Assembly: GCA_041288195.1 (NCBI GenBank)
Contig: JBGGME010000016.1
Span: 1 to 13,200, forward strand
Length of the DNA stretch: 13,200 bases
Reading direction: 5' to 3'
DNA from: AWTP1-13 sp041288195
GTDB taxonomy: Bacteria > Pseudomonadota > Alphaproteobacteria > Rhizobiales > Hyphomicrobiaceae
The notes beneath the pieces are model-generated. The model ran no database searches and had not been told where the DNA came from. It worked only from the letters and a program-made list of their open reading frames with translations. Positions within the stretch are counted from its first letter, which is position 1. Each line of letters begins with the position of its first letter. This document shows, piece after piece, positions 12,286-13,200 of this stretch. A program made the position numbers and the translations under genes.

Positions 12286-13200
12286 GGAGCTCGATGTGGC
12301 GGGCCTGCTGAGGCCCGGCGATCGACTCGCCTGGTCAGCCGGCCCCATGGAGCCGACCGATCTGATCGGCGTGCTCGGCCGCCAACTCGATCGCGTGCCT
12401 CGTATCTCGGTTCTGCTCAACCTTTCATTGCAGACAACCATTGATGCAGCGCGTCTTGCATCTCGCGCGACGGTGACCGCGCTCGGCGGCGCCGTCACGA
12501 ACCGCCGGTTCCAGGAAATCGGCGCCCTCGACGTGTTGCCGATCAACTATTCCACGCTGCCCGACCTGGTGGCCAGCGGTCGTCTCGCCATCGACGTGGT
12601 GCTTTTGCAGGTGGCCGCCGAAGGTGACGCCTACAATCTCTCGCTGATGGTCGATCATCTGGCCGATGCCGTTCCACGCGCGCGAGCCGTTGTCGCCGAG
12701 ATCAACGACTGTCTCCCGGTAACCTGCGGCGAGACACGCATCCAAGCCGCAGATGTCGACCATACGGTCCGTGTCTCGCGGCCGCCGTTTGAGCTTCCCT
12801 CACGATCATCGCGTGCGATCGAGCGCGAGATCGCGGCTCATGTCTGCCGGCTGGTCGGGGACGGCGCGACGCTTCAGATCGGGCTTGGCTCGTTGCCCGA
12901 TGCCGTGCTCGAGAGCCTGACATCCAAGCGCGATTTGGGCCTGCACTCGGGTACCATTGGCGATCGCGCCGTCGAGCTCATCGAGGCTGGAGTGATTACC
13001 AACCGCAAGAAGACCGTCGACACCGACACATGCGTCGTCGGCACCCTCCTGGGCTCCCGGCGGGTCTATCGGTGGGCACACCGCAATCCTCGGCTCCAGA
13101 TGCGTTCACCCCGCTACACGCATGACATCCTCGTTCACGCCAGCATCCCAAGGCTGGTCGGCATCAACGCCGCCCTTGAAGTCGATCTCACGGGCCAGAT
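12278..13200 (+). CDS. Acetyl-CoA hydrolase/CoA-transferase family protein (cut by window end)
   Basis: The frame is open from the ATG at 12278 to the right edge: 307 complete codons, no stop. The protein matches the acetyl-CoA hydrolase / 4-hydroxybutyrate CoA-transferase family. Recognisable segments are IDVVLLQVAAEGDAYNLSL (about 107-125), VVAEINDCLPVTCGE (141-155), LQIGLGSLPDAVLESL (203-218), DLGLHSGTIGDRAVELIEAGVITN (about 222-245), and the active-site region INAALEVDLTGQ (296-307), where Glu301 is the presumed nucleophile forming the glutamyl-CoA thioester. Such enzymes move CoA between acids, or hydrolyse acyl-CoA. The family length is about 420-440 residues, so roughly 120 residues should lie outside. 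The start overlaps the hydratase stop by 8 nt (ATG inside the last codons), with AAAAGG 10 nt upstream, showing coupling. Confidence 0.9.
   Translation, partial: MAEELDVAGLLRPGDRLAWSAGPMEPTDLIGVLGRQLDRVPRISVLLNLSLQTTIDAARLASRATVTALGGAVTNRRFQEIGALDVLPINYSTLPDLVASGRLAIDVVLLQVAAEGDAYNLSLMVDHLADAVPRARAVVAEINDCLPVTCGETRIQAADVDHTVRVSRPPFELPSRSSRAIEREIAAHVCRLVGDGATLQIGLGSLPDAVLESLTSKRDLGLHSGTIGDRAVELIEAGVITNRKKTVDTDTCVVGTLLGSRRVYRWAHRNPRLQMRSPRYTHDILVHASIPRLVGINAALEVDLTGQ

Overview
The window looks like chromosomal DNA of a GC-rich alphaproteobacterium. This rests on high G+C with strong third-position GC, a short type-2 ArgC, an interspersed palindromic repeat of the kind common in Hyphomicrobiales and Rhodospirillales, and solute-uptake and acyl-CoA genes typical of those groups. 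The genus cannot be told from the sequence alone.

Layout. Bases 1-459 hold no gene I can support, but contain a 145-bp palindromic repeat (279-423). Next, all on the minus strand, come argC (460-1476), an arginine-rich leader with an intrinsic terminator directly in front of argC (1497-1654), a secreted HExxHxxGxxH metalloprotease (1676-2506) and a TenA-type aminopyrimidine aminohydrolase (2756-3427). A small plus-strand ORF of unknown function follows (3592-3810). A complete branched-chain-amino-acid-type (Liv) ABC transporter operon runs on the minus strand from 8543 to 3885: binding protein, LivH permease, a fused LivM-LivG permease/ATPase, and LivF ATPase. Upstream of it on the same strand are an MDR-family oxidoreductase (8815-9801) and an acyl-CoA ligase (9820-11406). 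Diverging from the ligase across about 120 bp are an enoyl-CoA hydratase (11527-12285) and an acetyl-CoA hydrolase/CoA-transferase family gene that runs off the right edge (12278 onward).

The right two thirds read as one functional unit: import of a carboxylic acid or amino-acid-like substrate by the Liv-type transporter, activation to a CoA thioester by the ligase or the CoA-transferase, then redox and hydration steps by the oxidoreductase and hydratase. The substrate is not identifiable from the sequence.

The most striking feature is the argC leader. On the minus strand a promoter-like pair (TTGACT, 17 bp, CATAAA) is placed so that transcription would start at or next to the ATG of a 20-codon ORF in which 8 codons are arginine, four of them consecutive. 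The ORF is followed by mutually exclusive RNA pairings and a 9-bp-stem intrinsic terminator whose U-tract ends 20 nt before the argC ATG. This is the architecture of a ribosome-mediated attenuator sensing charged tRNA-Arg, in front of an arginine-biosynthesis gene, with an apparently leaderless leader peptide comparable to trpL in Sinorhizobium. I am not aware of this being an established regulator of argC in this group.
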